In this document: piece by piece, positions 25,553 to 34,291 of the stretch
Layout of the letters: each line of letters begins with the position of its first letter
Position numbering within the stretch: position 1 is the first letter of the stretch
Origin: Armatimonadota bacterium
Lineage (GTDB): Bacteria > Armatimonadota > Zipacnadia > Zipacnadales > JABUFB01
DNA length: 64,000 nucleotides
NCBI GenBank assembly: GCA_013314775.1
Contig: JABUFB010000012.1
Coordinates: 1 to 64,000, forward strand
Direction of reading: 5' to 3'
The notes under the pieces: model-generated
What the model was told of the DNA's origin: nothing
Seen by the model: the letters and a program-made list of their open reading frames with translations, nothing else
The model's database searches: none
Program-made: the position numbers and the translations under genes

Positions 25553-26846
25553 AGCCCCCATCCTTCACGACCGCAAACGCTTCGCCAGCCGCGGCGATGG
25601 TCTTCTCCAAATCCTCTTCGTCGTGGGCTGTTGAGATGAACGCCGCTTCGCAGTATGAGGGCGCGAAATACACGCCTCGCTCCAGCATCGCGTGGAAGAA
25701 GGCGGCGTACGCAGTGGCACTTGCACAGGCGATGTCATCCGCGCTTGTTACAGGTCGGTGTGAGAAGAACGCGGTCATCATTGAGCCGACCCGGTTACAG
25801 GTGATCTTGACGCCGGCTCTCGCCGCGGCGGAGCTGATGCCTGCCTCAAGAGTGGCGGCTTTTCGCTCCAGCAGCTCATACACGCCAGGCTCGCGCAGGG
25901 CCTCCAGGGTGGCGATCCCGGCCGCCATGGCTACAGGGTTTCCTGCGAGAGTGCCCGCCTGCACAGCCGGTCCCAGGGGAGATACGTACTGCATGATGTC
26001 ATGCCTTCCGCCGTATGCCCCGACCGGGAAACCTCCTCCGATAATCTTCCCCAGGGTGGTCATATCGGGAGTTACCCCGTACCGTTCCTGTGCACCTCCC
26101 CGGGCGACCCGGAAACCGGTGATGACTTCGTCGAAGATAAGGAGTATCCCCGCGGCAGCGGTTATCTCGCGTAGGCCCTGCAGGAAACCTTCCGCCGGCG
26201 GCACGACGCCCATGTTGCCGGCCACCGGCTCGACGATCACGGCCGCAATCTGGTCCGGGTGATCGGAGACCAGCGCCCGCACGGAGTCGAGATCGCCGAA
26301 CCGAGCGACGAGAGTCTCCCGCGCATAGCCGGCAGGTACGCCGGCGCTGTCGGGAACGCCGTACTGGAGGCCGGTTGAGCCGGCTTTGACGAGGAGCCCA
26401 TCGGCGTGACCGTGCCAACAGCCGTCGAACTTGATCACTTTGTCTCGACCAGTGAAGGCGCGCGCCACCCGGATAGCGCTCATCGTCGCCTCCGTGCCGG
26501 AGTTGACCATGCGGACGAGTTCGAGAGATGGCATGGCTTCCTGAAGCAGTTCGGCCATACGGACCTCGGCGGATGTCGGGGCGCCGAAGCTGGCGCCCTT
26601 TGAGATTGCCTCGGTCGCCGCAGCGACCACCCGGGGATCTGCATGGCCGAGGATGAGTGGTCCCCACGACATCACCCAATCCACGTACTCATTACCGTCT
26701 ACATCCCATAGCCGGCCGCCCTTGCCGTGGCTGATGAATCGAGGGGTTCCGCCCACCGATCGGAACGCTCGGACCGGAGAGTTTACGCCTCCGGGCAACC
26801 GTCTCTGGGCCTCTTCGAACAGGACTGCGGACTTACTCGTGTTCAT
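25545..26846 (-). CDS. hemL: Glutamate-1-semialdehyde 2,1-aminomutase
   Basis: Converts glutamate-1-semialdehyde to 5-aminolevulinate, the second step of the C5 pathway begun by HemA. The 433-residue PLP enzyme shows PGGVNSPVRAFRSVGG, VNSGTEATMSAIRVARAFTG near 114-133, FDEVITGFRVARGG at 238-251, and the PLP lysine K267 in TTLGKIIGGGFPVGAYGG. The start overlaps the ahbB end by 14 bp and the end overlaps hemC by 8 bp, implying coupled translation. Confidence 0.97.
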   Translation of the reverse strand: MNTSKSAVLFEEAQRRLPGGVNSPVRAFRSVGGTPRFISHGKGGRLWDVDGNEYVDWVMSWGPLILGHADPRVVAAATEAISKGASFGAPTSAEVRMAELLQEAMPSLELVRMVNSGTEATMSAIRVARAFTGRDKVIKFDGCWHGHADGLLVKAGSTGLQYGVPDSAGVPAGYARETLVARFGDLDSVRALVSDHPDQIAAVIVEPVAGNMGVVPPAEGFLQGLREITAAAGILLIFDEVITGFRVARGGAQERYGVTPDMTTLGKIIGGGFPVGAYGGRHDIMQYVSPLGPAVQAGTLAGNPVAMAAGIATLEALREPGVYELLERKAATLEAGISSAAARAGVKITCNRVGSMMTAFFSHRPVTSADDIACASATAYAAFFHAMLERGVYFAPSYCEAAFISTAHDEEDLEKTIAAAGEAFAVVKDGGYA

Positions 26847-27327
26847 CTCGCTCGCTCTCCGGTCTTCGATATACAGGACTGGTCTTCTTCAACTCGCGCA
26901 CGGTACTCAGCAGCAGGAACTCGGAAAGGCCGGACTGCTGCGCAAGCCGACGTATGACCTGATGCACGGTGTCGACATCAGGGCCATGGATCATGGTGTA
27001 TAAGGTGTAGGGGAAGCCCTCGAAGGCCGGGCGGAGATAACAGTGGCTCACGTGACTGTCGCCGGCGAACAGCCGGCCGACCTCATCCTGGCGCGCGAGT
27101 GGCACTTTCCACACGACCATGACATTCCCCGCGATCCCCGCCTGACGATGTCTCAGTCGGGGCCCCAGCCTGCGGATAACCCCTTCATCGCGGAGACGCC
27201 GCATCCTGCACAGAAACTCATCCTCAGACATCCCGGTGTCGCCTGCCATTTCCTGAAATGGACGCTCGGTCAGCGGGATGCCCTGCTGCAGACGCTCGAT
27301 CACGAGCCAGTCGGCCGGGTCAATCAT
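26833..27327 (-). CDS. ahbB: Siroheme decarboxylase subunit AhbB
   Basis: A 164-residue Lrp/AsnC-like protein. An N-terminal helix-turn-helix-type part (EMAGDTGMSEDEFLCRMRRL, EGVIRRLGPRLRHR) is followed by an AsnC-type ferredoxin-like domain with VSHCYLRPAFEGFPYTLYTM. With AhbA it removes two acetate carboxyls of siroheme, giving 12,18-didecarboxysiroheme. ATG 27327 overlaps the ahbA stop as ATGA. Family knowledge and the neighbouring ahbA, ahbD, hemL and hemC support an enzymatic role rather than a DNA-binding regulator; assignment of the B rather than A label follows from the R-H-type loop and gene order and is less certain. Confidence 0.88.
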   Translation of the reverse strand: MIDPADWLVIERLQQGIPLTERPFQEMAGDTGMSEDEFLCRMRRLRDEGVIRRLGPRLRHRQAGIAGNVMVVWKVPLARQDEVGRLFAGDSHVSHCYLRPAFEGFPYTLYTMIHGPDVDTVHQVIRRLAQQSGLSEFLLLSTVRELKKTSPVYRRPESERDEHE

Positions 27328-27785
27328 GACGCCATCTCGTCTGCGCGGAAAGCGACCCGAATCTTGTAGACCCTCTCAGCTGGAAGATTATGAATGGGCC
27401 CACACTCCGCGCGGTCGGCGATTGTGGCCAGTTTCTCGTTGATCTCTTCCTCCGAGGGGGCAATCAGTGTGAACCACATGTTGTACTCATGGTCGCGCAG
27501 GTAGTTGTGGGTCACTTCCGGCATTTCGGCAAGCAAGGCGGCGACTTCGTCCACGCGTTCCGGAGGGACTCTCACACAGGCGAGGGTACTATGATAGCCC
27601 AGGCTGCGCGGATCTAGGAAGGCAGACAACTCACGGATGATGCCCTCCCGTTGTAACCGGTCAAAGGCATCGATCACTTCCCTCTCGGAAGCACCCAGTT
27701 GCTCGGCCAGCGCCTTGAAGGGGCGCGTGACCAGGGGCAGGCCTTCCTGCGCTGCTTCCAGTAGACGGGCATCGAAACTATCCAC
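27324..27785 (-). CDS. ahbA: Siroheme decarboxylase subunit AhbA
   Basis: A 153-residue Lrp/AsnC-like partner of AhbB. It begins [19 protein letters not shown] (GTG start 27785, with GGAGGGG about 8 bp upstream), has the helix-turn-helix LAEQLGASEREVIDAFDRL, then EVTHNYLRDHEYNMWFTLIA, the usual AhbA active-site strand. The long upstream open frame lies inside ahbD and is a shadow. It overlaps ahbD by 8 bp and ahbB by 4 bp. The heterodimer decarboxylates siroheme in the alternative heme pathway. Confidence 0.9.
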   Translation of the reverse strand: MDSFDARLLEAAQEGLPLVTRPFKALAEQLGASEREVIDAFDRLQREGIIRELSAFLDPRSLGYHSTLACVRVPPERVDEVAALLAEMPEVTHNYLRDHEYNMWFTLIAPSEEEINEKLATIADRAECGPIHNLPAERVYKIRVAFRADEMAS

Positions 27786-28791
27786 CGGCGGCACCCCTCC
27801 GTCCGGGCGATCTATACAGACACCAGGGGTCCTCGGCCATGTAGTCGCCCGCCGAGTAGTAGTATGCGCGTGCCCGGCACCCACCGCAGATCGTCTCGGC
27901 GTCGCAATCCTGGCAGCGCCCGGACGGTTTCTCTGTCCGCAACCGGCTGAAGACGGGACTGGTGGCCCAGATTTCTGAGAATGGTGTTTCGCGAACATTG
28001 CCCACTTTGAGCGGCAGGTATGGGCAGGGCTGTACGTCGCCGTTGGGGATGATGACGCAATACGCCGTCCCAGCCAGGCACCCTTTGGTGTAGCGCATGG
28101 GAATGCCCTTGCGTCTTGCGATGCGCATGAACTGCGGAGCGCAGGTGGGCTTGAGCTCGATCTCAACCTCGCGCTGCTTGTCGAGGATGCAGCTGAGAAG
28201 GCGCTCGTACTCGCGCGCTTTGAGGCTCTCCGCCTCGATGTCCTCGCCCCGGCCGGTGGGCACAAGGAAGAAGATATGGTGCCCCACCGCGCCGAGTTCC
28301 CCGGCGAGATCGGTCATTTGCGTGATGATCTGTGCATTGCGCTCGGTGACGGTGGTGTGGATTTGGAAGGGGAGGCCGCCCTCCAGACAGTGTTTCATGC
28401 CCTGCACAGAGGCTTCCCACGCCCCGGGCATGCAGCGCCATTCATCATGTATGTCGGGATCGATGTGATCGAGGCTGATACCGACGCGCGCCAGTCCGGC
28501 AGCTTTGAGCCTGGCGACGACTGCAGGAGTGATGAGCGTGCCATTGGTCCCAAGGACCACCCTCAGGCCCTGCTCCGTGCCATGGCGGCACAGATCGTAG
28601 ATGTCCTCGCGCATGAGCGGCTCGCCGCCGCTGAGCACCATGATCTTGAACCCGGCCCGGGCTATCTCTTCCAGCAATTGCCTGCCCTCATCGGTGGTCA
28701 GTTCGTCGGGGTCCGGTTCGGCTCCCGCTGCCCGGTAGCAGTGCCTGCAGAACTGGTTGCACTGGCGCGTGGTGTTCCACGATATCAGCAT
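27778..28791 (-). CDS. ahbD: AhbD-type radical SAM heme synthase
   Basis: A 337-residue radical SAM enzyme. The cluster motif is Cys11-x3-Cys15-x2-Cys18 in [10 protein letters not shown], followed by [13 protein letters not shown] and [18 protein letters not shown]-terminal SPASM-like region holds [29 protein letters not shown] and [10 protein letters not shown], enough for a second iron-sulfur cluster. AhbD decarboxylates the two propionates of Fe-coproporphyrin III to vinyls, giving heme b. It is assigned as AhbD because the other radical SAM protein of the locus (34288-35490) has the distinctive AhbC N-terminus. It overlaps hemB by 7 bp. Confidence 0.88.
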   Translation of the reverse strand: MLISWNTTRQCNQFCRHCYRAAGAEPDPDELTTDEGRQLLEEIARAGFKIMVLSGGEPLMREDIYDLCRHGTEQGLRVVLGTNGTLITPAVVARLKAAGLARVGISLDHIDPDIHDEWRCMPGAWEASVQGMKHCLEGGLPFQIHTTVTERNAQIITQMTDLAGELGAVGHHIFFLVPTGRGEDIEAESLKAREYERLLSCILDKQREVEIELKPTCAPQFMRIARRKGIPMRYTKGCLAGTAYCVIIPNGDVQPCPYLPLKVGNVRETPFSEIWATSPVFSRLRTEKPSGRCQDCDAETICGGCRARAYYYSAGDYMAEDPWCLYRSPGRRGAAGG

Positions 28792-29771
28792 CCGGCCTGC
28801 TCCTTGAGCCAGCGAGCAACATCAAGCGCGTGGTATGTGAGAATGATGTGGGCGCCGGCCCGTTTGATCGATGTCAGTATCTCGAGGGCCACTCTGCGCT
28901 CGTCGATCCAACCTCGTTCCGCAGCGGCCTTGACCATAGCGAATTCGCCGCTAACATTATACGCGGCGACAGGCACCGGGAATGTGTCCGCGACGGTGCG
29001 GATAACGTCCAGGTAGGACAAAGCCGGCTTGACCATGATCAGGTCGGCGCCCTCGTCGATGTCCAGGGCTGCCTCGCGCAGGGCTTCGCGGGCATTGGCA
29101 GGGTCCATCTGATATGCGCTGCGGTCACCGAACTGCGGGGCGGAGTCTGCCGCCTCGCGGAACGGTCCGTAGAAGCCGGAAGCGTACTTGACCGCATAGG
29201 ACAGGATGGCGGTCTGTGTCAGCCCGGCGTCGTCCAGGGCGCTGCGGATGGCGCCGACACGTCCATCCATCATGTCAGAGGGAGCCACGATGTCCGCACC
29301 GGACTGAGCGTGGGAGACTGCGACGCGGGAAAGCAAGTCCAGGGTGGCATCATTCAGCAGATTGCCCTGATCATCGAGTTGTCCGCAGTGTCCGTGGCTC
29401 GTATACTCACAAAGGCAGACGTCGGTGATGACGCACAGATCGGGCGCAAGTCGCTTGATCTCAGCAACTGCCCGCTGCACCACGCCTGTCTCGGCCCAGG
29501 CTTCGCTCCCGAGGTCATCTTTCGCTTCCGGGAGACCAAACAGCAGCACGGCGGGAACTCCCGCTTCCGTGACGCACTCGACGACCCGCCCGAGTTCGTC
29601 AACAGACAGGTGATAGTTGCCGGGCATGGAACTGATTTCCTTGCGAACGCCTCGACCGGGCACCACGAACAGGGGCAGGACCAGGTCTGACACCTGCAGC
29701 TGTGTCTCTCGGACCAAGGTGCGGATAGCCGGGGTGCGCCTGAGCCGGCGCAAGCGAGTTCGGGGGAACAA
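28785..29771 (-). CDS. hemB: Porphobilinogen synthase (5-aminolevulinate dehydratase)
   Basis: Condenses two 5-aminolevulinates. The 328-residue enzyme has the Schiff-base lysines K195 ([17 protein letters not shown]) and K248 ([12 protein letters not shown]). Cys119, Cys121 and Cys129 in [14 protein letters not shown] give the zinc-dependent type. The start is TTG 29771, with GGAGGTG about 7 bp upstream. It lies 22 bp after sirC and its 3' end overlaps ahbD, in the leftward operon. Confidence 0.97.
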   Translation of the reverse strand: MFPRTRLRRLRRTPAIRTLVRETQLQVSDLVLPLFVVPGRGVRKEISSMPGNYHLSVDELGRVVECVTEAGVPAVLLFGLPEAKDDLGSEAWAETGVVQRAVAEIKRLAPDLCVITDVCLCEYTSHGHCGQLDDQGNLLNDATLDLLSRVAVSHAQSGADIVAPSDMMDGRVGAIRSALDDAGLTQTAILSYAVKYASGFYGPFREAADSAPQFGDRSAYQMDPANAREALREAALDIDEGADLIMVKPALSYLDVIRTVADTFPVPVAAYNVSGEFAMVKAAAERGWIDERRVALEILTSIKRAGAHIILTYHALDVARWLKEQAGC

Positions 29772-29793
29772 AGTGCACCTCCGTATTGCTGAA

Positions 29794-30432
29794 CTAACTG
29801 TTGAGACCCATCAGTTCCCGGGCATGCTCCCGCGCGCTGTCGGTGACGCCCTGCCGCAATCGGTCCAGGATGTCAGACTGCAGGAGACGCTGCCAGGCGG
29901 CGGCTCGGTCGGATTGCCGGTCAAACTTTGCCAGCACTTCAGGGCGGAGCTCACCCATGAGTTCGGCCAGGTGCCCGTGCTCTTCGCCGACCACGCTCTC
30001 AAGCAGAATACGCAAATGTTTGGCGAGGGCCGGCGCGGTGCCGCCTGTGGAGACGGAGATGGACACCGGGCCCCGTTCGATCTGGGCGGAGACATAGAAG
30101 TTGCAAAGGGCCGGCTGGTCAACCACGTTCACGAGCAGTCTGCGTCGCCTGCATTCCTCGGAGACAGTGGCATTCAGAGCCGCATCATCCGTGGCCACAA
30201 TCACCAGGAAGACGTCGTCGAGATCGGGATGACTGTAATCGCGCACGTGCAGCTCGAGGGTTCCGTCACCGGCCAGTTGTCGCACCATCGGGGACGGGTC
30301 ACGCGCCACCACGCGAACCATGGCTCCGGCTCTGAGCAGCGAGTTGATCTTGCGCTCCGCAATTCGGCCCCCACCAACGACGAGGCATCGTTGGCCGTCG
30401 ACACGAAGACTTATGGGGAAGCCATGGCTCAT
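29794..30432 (-). CDS. sirC: Precorrin-2 dehydrogenase / sirohydrochlorin ferrochelatase family
   Basis: Oxidises precorrin-2 to sirohydrochlorin and, in bifunctional members, inserts iron to make siroheme. The 212-residue protein resembles the N-terminal half of CysG. The NAD-binding [16 protein letters not shown] lies at residues 18-33, and Asp104 in [12 protein letters not shown] matches the catalytic Asp of Cys[22 protein letters not shown] follows. ATG 30432 is chosen as the family start; the frame is open to 30498. No other ferrochelatase is seen in the locus, so this protein may supply iron insertion too; that is inference. First gene of the leftward operon. Confidence 0.9.
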   Translation of the reverse strand: MSHGFPISLRVDGQRCLVVGGGRIAERKINSLLRAGAMVRVVARDPSPMVRQLAGDGTLELHVRDYSHPDLDDVFLVIVATDDAALNATVSEECRRRRLLVNVVDQPALCNFYVSAQIERGPVSISVSTGGTAPALAKHLRILLESVVGEEHGHLAELMGELRPEVLAKFDRQSDRAAAWQRLLQSDILDRLRQGVTDSAREHARELMGLNS

Positions 30433-30613
30433 GATTCCACATCCGAAGCCGGCTGGGTCCCGCCGGCAAGCGGCGCCTGAGGGGTCTACTGCGGTCACAG
30501 ACGGGGCCCTGCTGATTCGGAGCCGGCCTGAACGGAAGTGTACTTAGCACTCCTCCAGCCGTCAAGGCGGCCGTTTTGAAGCAACGACACGATGCTCGAG
30601 AGCACAAGACGCC

Positions 30614-31918
30614 ATGCGGATCGCTCTGGTTGGAGTGAATCATCAGACGGCAAGTGTGTCCCTGCGTGAGCGGGTCGCGATCGCGCCCGATCAGCTATCA
30701 CGGTGCCTGAGAACGGCGACAGCCTTTGAGGGGGTCGATGAGGCCCTCATCCTGTGCACCTGCAACCGATCGGAGCTCTATCTTGCATTGTCGAACGGTG
30801 TTCCCGGCCCCCGGCCCCAGGACGTTTTCGCACAGATTCACCAGATTGACCCCAGGCTAATCGAGTCAAGCTACTACGTGCGCGAAGACGCTGAGGCCGT
30901 TGTGCATATGTTTCGCGTAGCCGCGGGGGTGGACTCGCTGGTCCTGGGTGAGACCGAGATCATCGGTCAGCTTCGGCAGGCCATCCAGAGCGCCCGGAAA
31001 GCCGGTACCGCGGGCAGAACCCTCACACGCCTGGGGCAGAAGGCTTTGGCCGCTGGCAAGCGCGCACGCACAGAGACCTCGATCGACCAGGGCTGCATGT
31101 CTGTGCCGTCAGTAGCGGCAGAGCTTGCTTTGCAGGTTTTCGACGACCTTTCGGCGCGCGAAATACTGGTGGTGGGAGCCGGCGAAGCGGGGCGACTGGT
31201 TGCGCGGCGGATGATCAGCTGCGGGGCGCGGAAGGTTTCCATCACCAGCAGATCGCGGGAGCGCGCTGAGGTTCTCGCGGCTGACCTCGGAGCGCGGCCT
31301 GTCGAGTTGAGCGATCTGCCGGATGAGTTGGCGAAAGCCGACGTTGTAATCACTTCCACCAGTGCACCCCATCCACTGATCACCGCAGAGCTCCTCGAAC
31401 GCAACACGGCCCGCAGGCGGGGGCAACCAATGGTGATTATTGACCTCGCGGTTCCGCGCAACGTCGACCCTGCGGTGCGCGCACTACGGGACCTGTACCT
31501 GTATGACCTGGACGATCTGCAGAAGTTCGTGCAGGAGGCTGAACAACAGCGGGTGTGCGAACTGCCTTTGGTCGAGGAGATCACCGCCCAGGAGGCCAGC
31601 GACTTCATGGTCTGGCTCAGGTCGCAGGAGGTCAACCCTCTGCTGTTGAGCATACGCGAACAGGCCGAGGCAATCCGCCGAGAAGAGATAGCCCGTCTTC
31701 AGCAGACCGTCCCGAACCTCACCCGGAAGACCGACCGAGCGATCCACCTGATGAGCAAGCGGCTTGTCCGGCGACTGCTGGGGCAGCCTTTGGAGCGCAT
31801 CAGGCAACTCGCCTGTGACGGCCTGTCAGAGCACGATTGCCGGCTGATCGCTGAACTGCTGGACCTCGATTCAGCAACGGGCGGCATGTCTGAGCTTGAG
31901 GATGGTCCGGATGAGTGA
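30614..31918 (+). CDS. hemA: Glutamyl-tRNA reductase
   Basis: Reduces glutamyl-tRNA to glutamate-1-semialdehyde with NADPH, the committed step. The 434-residue enzyme has the nucleophile Cys50 in ILCTCNRSELY, VGVNHQTASVSLRER at the start, GVDSLVLGETEIIGQLRQA, and the nucleotide-binding VVGAGEAGRLVARRM near residue 186. The C-terminal dimerisation helix is complete. It is divergent from sirC with 181 bp between the two starts, where promoters for both operons are expected; no good boxes were seen. Its stop overlaps the next start. Confidence 0.97.
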   Translation: MRIALVGVNHQTASVSLRERVAIAPDQLSRCLRTATAFEGVDEALILCTCNRSELYLALSNGVPGPRPQDVFAQIHQIDPRLIESSYYVREDAEAVVHMFRVAAGVDSLVLGETEIIGQLRQAIQSARKAGTAGRTLTRLGQKALAAGKRARTETSIDQGCMSVPSVAAELALQVFDDLSAREILVVGAGEAGRLVARRMISCGARKVSITSRSRERAEVLAADLGARPVELSDLPDELAKADVVITSTSAPHPLITAELLERNTARRRGQPMVIIDLAVPRNVDPAVRALRDLYLYDLDDLQKFVQEAEQQRVCELPLVEEITAQEASDFMVWLRSQEVNPLLLSIREQAEAIRREEIARLQQTVPNLTRKTDRAIHLMSKRLVRRLLGQPLERIRQLACDGLSEHDCRLIAELLDLDSATGGMSELEDGPDE

Positions 31919-32726
31919 AGTCCTGCTGCTGGTGATCCCTGCGGCCGGCTACCTCGTCGCCGGTATGCTCCTCAGAATCTCGCGAAAGCGCCCGGCCGCG
32001 CGATCACCTGGGTGGGCGCGAGTGCTGGTGTGGACCAGTGCAGCCATTCACGCAACGCTCATGGTGGTGCGCCACCACTCCCAGCCGGCCGGCACGCTGA
32101 CCAGTGCGCGGGAGCTGCTCGTGCTGATCTCCTGGCTTGCAGTGTGTGCGTACCTGCTGACCGCGGCTTTCCTGCGCGGTTCCGGGGTTTCAGGTCCGAT
32201 TCTTTGGGGAGCGGGGCTTGCGCTACTAGCCGGCGCCCTCGCTCTTCCGACGCACCCCGCACCTGTCTCCGATCTCCTGACCAGCCCCTGGCTACTCCTC
32301 CACGTTCCATTGATCATCATTGCCTACCTGATGTACGGAATGGCGGGGGCAGCGAGCGTGATGTATCTGGTTGTGAGTGGCACGCTGAAATCCCGCAGAC
32401 CGTTTGCACTGCCGGGCAGGATGCCCACCCTTGAGTCCCTCGGTCGCTTCTCAGACCAGATGGCCGGCATAGGATTCCCGTTCCTTACCGGGGGACTGAT
32501 CGCGGGAATGCTCTGGTCGCAGGAAGCGTGGGGAGAGTTGATTCCCGGGTCCCCGAAGCAGGTGATTGCGCTGGCGAGCTGGGCGATCTACGCTACCCAC
32601 CTGTATGCCCGCCTGGCCAAGAGGAGCGGCAGGCTGTGTGCCTGGCTGCTGGTGGGAGGGTATGTGGTTGTGATCGCAGGCTTGCTGGCGCCCACAGTAT
32701 CAGGCGGACCTCACCGGTTTGTATGA
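31911..32726 (+). CDS. CcsA/HemX-like membrane protein
   Basis: A 271-residue integral membrane protein with about eight hydrophobic segments, beginning MSEVLLLVIPAAGYLVAGM. Conserved-looking histidines sit in AAIHATLMVVRHH, LLLHVPLIIIAYLMYGMAG and AIYATHLYARL. The layout matches the CcsA/CcmC/HemX family, which includes heme-handling proteins and HemX, a modulator of glutamyl-tRNA reductase in Bacillus, encoded right after hemA. The tryptophan-rich WWD motif of cytochrome c synthases is not seen, which favours HemX-like. ATG 31911 lies inside the hemA end; the stop overlaps cobA/hemD as ATGA. Confidence 0.8.
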   Translation: MSEVLLLVIPAAGYLVAGMLLRISRKRPAARSPGWARVLVWTSAAIHATLMVVRHHSQPAGTLTSARELLVLISWLAVCAYLLTAAFLRGSGVSGPILWGAGLALLAGALALPTHPAPVSDLLTSPWLLLHVPLIIIAYLMYGMAGAASVMYLVVSGTLKSRRPFALPGRMPTLESLGRFSDQMAGIGFPFLTGGLIAGMLWSQEAWGELIPGSPKQVIALASWAIYATHLYARLAKRSGRLCAWLLVGGYVVVIAGLLAPTVSGGPHRFV

Positions 32727-34291
32727 AGGGCGACCCGACCGTGAAGAACGGCAACATTGGAAAGGTCTTTCTGGTTGGCGCAGGCCCGGGCGACCCTGGC
32801 CTGATCACCGTCAAAGGGCAGGCTTGCCTTGCTGACGCCGACGTCGTGCTTCACGACCGGCTGGTCAACCGCCGCTTGCTTGCCATGGCGCGGCCTGACG
32901 CTGAGTTGATCTACTGCGGGAAATCGCCGGAAGGCCGCGAGATGCGGCAGGATGAGATCAACCAGATTCTCGTGGACAGGGCGCTGCAGGGCAAGCGGGT
33001 CTGTCGTCTGAAAGGCGGGGACCCCTTCGTCTTCGGACGTGGTGGTGAGGAGGCGCTGGCTCTTGCGGAACACAACATTCCTTTCGAGATCGTCCCCGGC
33101 GTAACATCCGCTATCGCTGTGCCCGCGTATGCAGGCATACCGGTAACACACCGCGGTATCTCGACAAGCGTCGCCGTAGTGACCGGGCACGAAGATCCCG
33201 AAAAGCCTGTAAATCAGGTGGACTGGGTGAAGCTCGCCACTGCGGCCGACACCCTGGTGGTTCTGATGGGAGTGGGCAATTTCGCCTCAATCGCTGACGG
33301 TCTGCTCAGGGGCGGACGGGACCCGCAGATGGCCGTTGCGATCATCAGCCGGGGTACACTCCCCGAGCAGACGACGCTGATTACGACCCTGGCTTCAGCG
33401 GCGAGGGAAGCGGAGACAGCAGGCATCCGTCCCCCCGCCATCGTCATCATCGGTGATGTCGTCAGACTACGCCCCGAATTGGGCTGGTTCGATGGCCGGC
33501 CGCTGTTCGGAAAGACAGGCCTCGTAACCCGCACCGCAGAGCAGGCTGGACAACTGAGCGCCACGCTGGAGGACGCAGGCGCTTCAGTGGTGGAGTTCCC
33601 TGTGATACGCATTGCCCCGCCTGAAAGCTGGGCGCCTCTGGACGACGCGCTCTCGCAGATTGAAGGCTTCGACTGGGTTGTCTTTACAAGTGCCAACGGC
33701 ATCGCGAAGCTCCAGGAACGGCTCGAGACACTGGAATCGGATATCCGGACGCTCAAGGGGCCTCGGATTGCCGTCGTTGGACCCGGCACGGCCTCAGCTG
33801 CCCGGGCCGCGGGACTTCGGGTGTCTCTTTGCCCGGAGGAGTATGTGGCCGAGTCCCTGGCAGAGGCACTGATCCATGAGGGGATTGATGGGAAGCGGGT
33901 GCTTCTCCTGCAGGCCGCCCAGGCTCGGGTCACTTTGGCTGAGAAACTGGCGGCTGCCGGCGCGGATGTCGTGGGCGTGCCCGTGTACCAGACGCTGCCG
34001 GCGTCGCCCGACGACCCTGAGGCTATCGGTATGCTCGCGGACGGTCGCGTGGATTTCGTCACCTTCACAAGCTCCTCGAGCGCCCGCTACTTCGCCATGG
34101 CCGTCGGCCCTGAACAGGCTCGCGAACTGTTGTTGAACGTCTGTGTCGCATGCATCGGCCCCATCACGGCCGCTACTGTCCGCGGCCTGGGCGTCGAGCC
34201 CGCGGTGGTAGCGGAAGAGCACACCATCCCCGGATTGGTGGCGGGATTGGCTGCTCACTTTGCCCAGGAGACCAGGAGGTCCGCCGAGTGA
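32723..34291 (+). CDS. cobA-hemD: Fused uroporphyrinogen-III C-methyltransferase / uroporphyrinogen-III synthase
   Basis: A 522-residue bifunctional protein. Residues about 14-255 are SUMT: VFLVGAGPGDPGLITVKG, VCRLKGGDPFVFGRGGEEA, PGVTSAIAVPAYAGIPVTHR and VVLMGVG. It methylates uroporphyrinogen III to precorrin-2. From about 262 the HemD part follows: FTSANGIAKLQERL, VVGPGTASAARAAG and FTSSSSARYFAMAVG. It closes hydroxymethylbilane to uroporphyrinogen III. Such fusions are known in clostridia and sulfate reducers. ATG 32723 overlaps the upstream stop; GTG 32741 is an alternative. The stop overlaps ahbC as GTGA. Confidence 0.95.
   Translation: MKGDPTVKNGNIGKVFLVGAGPGDPGLITVKGQACLADADVVLHDRLVNRRLLAMARPDAELIYCGKSPEGREMRQDEINQILVDRALQGKRVCRLKGGDPFVFGRGGEEALALAEHNIPFEIVPGVTSAIAVPAYAGIPVTHRGISTSVAVVTGHEDPEKPVNQVDWVKLATAADTLVVLMGVGNFASIADGLLRGGRDPQMAVAIISRGTLPEQTTLITTLASAAREAETAGIRPPAIVIIGDVVRLRPELGWFDGRPLFGKTGLVTRTAEQAGQLSATLEDAGASVVEFPVIRIAPPESWAPLDDALSQIEGFDWVVFTSANGIAKLQERLETLESDIRTLKGPRIAVVGPGTASAARAAGLRVSLCPEEYVAESLAEALIHEGIDGKRVLLLQAAQARVTLAEKLAAAGADVVGVPVYQTLPASPDDPEAIGMLADGRVDFVTFTSSSSARYFAMAVGPEQARELLLNVCVACIGPITAATVRGLGVEPAVVAEEHTIPGLVAGLAAHFAQETRRSAE

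Noticed and set aside
26833-27785. Two Lrp/AsnC transcription regulators
   Set aside because: Although the fold is Lrp-like, both genes overlap each other and ahbD/hemL in a heme operon and have AhbA/AhbB-type active-site strands, so an enzyme is the better reading.
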